A stretch of DNA of 13,606 bases from an uncultured Eubacterium sp. (GTDB taxonomy: Bacteria; Bacillota; Clostridia; Peptostreptococcales; Anaerovoracaceae): NCBI GenBank assembly GCA_905193765.1, contig CAJJPZ010000051.1:1-13606 (forward strand), given 5' to 3'. Below, in pieces: positions 12,985 through 13,606 of the stretch. The notes beneath the pieces are model-generated. The model had not been told where the DNA came from, did not search any database, and was given only the letters and a program-made list of their open reading frames with translations. Within the stretch, counting starts at the first letter, position 1. Each line of letters opens with the position of its first letter. The position numbers and the translations under genes were made by a program.

Positions 12985-13606
12985 ATGAGTAGTAATGGAG
13001 GAAGACAAGAACTTCAGAAAAGTCTCAACATGAAAGACGTCCTTGCTCTAGCATTCGGTACTATGATCGGATGGGGCTGGATAATGCTCGCAGGATCATG
13101 GGTAGGAAACGGCGGAACGCTGGGCGCTATCATAGCATTCCTGCTGGGTGGTGTAATGGCAATATTCGTTGGTCTGACATATGCTGAGCTTACGCCGGCA
13201 CTTCCGCTGGCAGGTGGTGAGCTGGTATTCTCATACAGAGCTATGGGATATAATGCATCATGGTTCACAGGCTGGATGATCACACTCGCATATCTGGGTG
13301 TTGCAGCATGGGAAGGTCCGGCACTTTCAAATGCACTGGGATTTCTTTTCGGAAATGCACTGCCTGATCTCGGAGTACTTTATGAACTGCAGGGTTCAGA
13401 AGTTACAGGAATGTTTCTGCTTATCGGTGTTGCCGGAGCTGTTGTAATGACAGTTCTCAATCTGGCAGGTGCTAAATCATCAGCTATTTTCCAGACAACT
13501 GCAACTATCGCAATGGCTATCGGCGGTATCGCATTCTTCGTATGTGGCACAGCTACAGGTGACATAGAGAACCTCAAGCCTATGTTCACTGACGGACAGG
13601 GAATGG
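12985..13606 (+). CDS. Partial: APC-superfamily amino-acid permease
   Basis: The frame is open from ATG 12985 to the right edge (207 full codons plus one base). AAGGAG (12971-12976) lies 8 nt before the start. After a short hydrophilic N-terminus with LNMKDVLALAFGTMIGWGW, the first-helix signature of amino acid/polyamine permeases (the helix-breaking Gly-rich stretch that binds substrate), there are further hydrophobic helices: about 44-63, 92-108, 141-163 and 170-188. LTYAELTPALPLAGGELVF (64-82) is the usual conserved stretch after helix 2. This matches the AA_permease_2 type, normally around 450-550 residues with 12 helices, so less than half is seen. The substrate cannot be told. Isoleucine is coded more by ATC than ATA here, unlike comEC, which may reflect high expression. 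Confidence 0.9.
   Translation, partial: MSSNGGRQELQKSLNMKDVLALAFGTMIGWGWIMLAGSWVGNGGTLGAIIAFLLGGVMAIFVGLTYAELTPALPLAGGELVFSYRAMGYNASWFTGWMITLAYLGVAAWEGPALSNALGFLFGNALPDLGVLYELQGSEVTGMFLLIGVAGAVVMTVLNLAGAKSSAIFQTTATIAMAIGGIAFFVCGTATGDIENLKPMFTDGQGM

Overview
The window looks like a chromosomal piece from an anaerobic, low-to-mid GC member of the Clostridia. The reasons are strong AGGAGG-type ribosome binding sites, sigma-A-like promoters, frequent ATA/AGA/AGG codons, a comEC-holA pair as in Bacillota, and a NADH-linked iron-sulfur/flavin module typical of fermentative or acetogenic clostridia. The genus cannot be fixed from the sequence alone.

Layout. (1) The left edge carries the 5' end of a minus-strand gene (1-381, TTG start) encoding a disordered, basic N-terminal tail, probably of a membrane protein such as a class A penicillin-binding protein. 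It diverges from comEC, and each has its own promoter. (2) comEC (637-3006, DNA-uptake channel) is followed by holA (3158-4228, DNA polymerase III delta). holA has a near-consensus promoter, two inverted repeats in its leader and a strong terminator. (3) A compact three-gene operon (4435-10254) encodes a NuoE-like [2Fe-2S] protein, a NuoF-like FMN/NADH flavoprotein with extra ferredoxin domains, and a 1174-residue fusion. The fusion joins a [2Fe-2S] ferredoxin, a GltD/NfnB-like FAD-NADPH module, two [4Fe-4S] ferredoxin motifs and a catalytically degenerate, C-terminally shortened formate-dehydrogenase-like molybdopterin domain. (4) An intergenic block (about 10293-10548) is packed with stem-loops, including a minus-oriented terminator and a bidirectional one. 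(5) A minus-strand two-helix membrane protein with a long acidic tail diverges from a P-loop ATPase of the PRK06851 type. (6) After a 343-bp AT-rich gap, an APC-family amino-acid permease starts and runs off the right edge.

How the genes work together. The operon is the main metabolic unit. NADH would enter at the NuoF-like flavin, NADPH plausibly at the GltD-like flavin, and ferredoxin or a partner enzyme through the Fe-S chain. No hydrogenase H-cluster domain and no intact formate dehydrogenase active site is present, so this is either a stand-alone NAD(H)/NADP(H)/ferredoxin electron-transfer (possibly bifurcating) complex or the electron-input half of an enzyme whose catalytic subunit lies elsewhere. 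The other genes are housekeeping (comEC, holA) or of unknown role, and nothing ties them functionally to the operon. The novelty candidates are the fusion protein with its degenerate molybdopterin domain, the stem-loop cluster downstream of it, and the uncharacterised divergent membrane-protein/ATPase pair.
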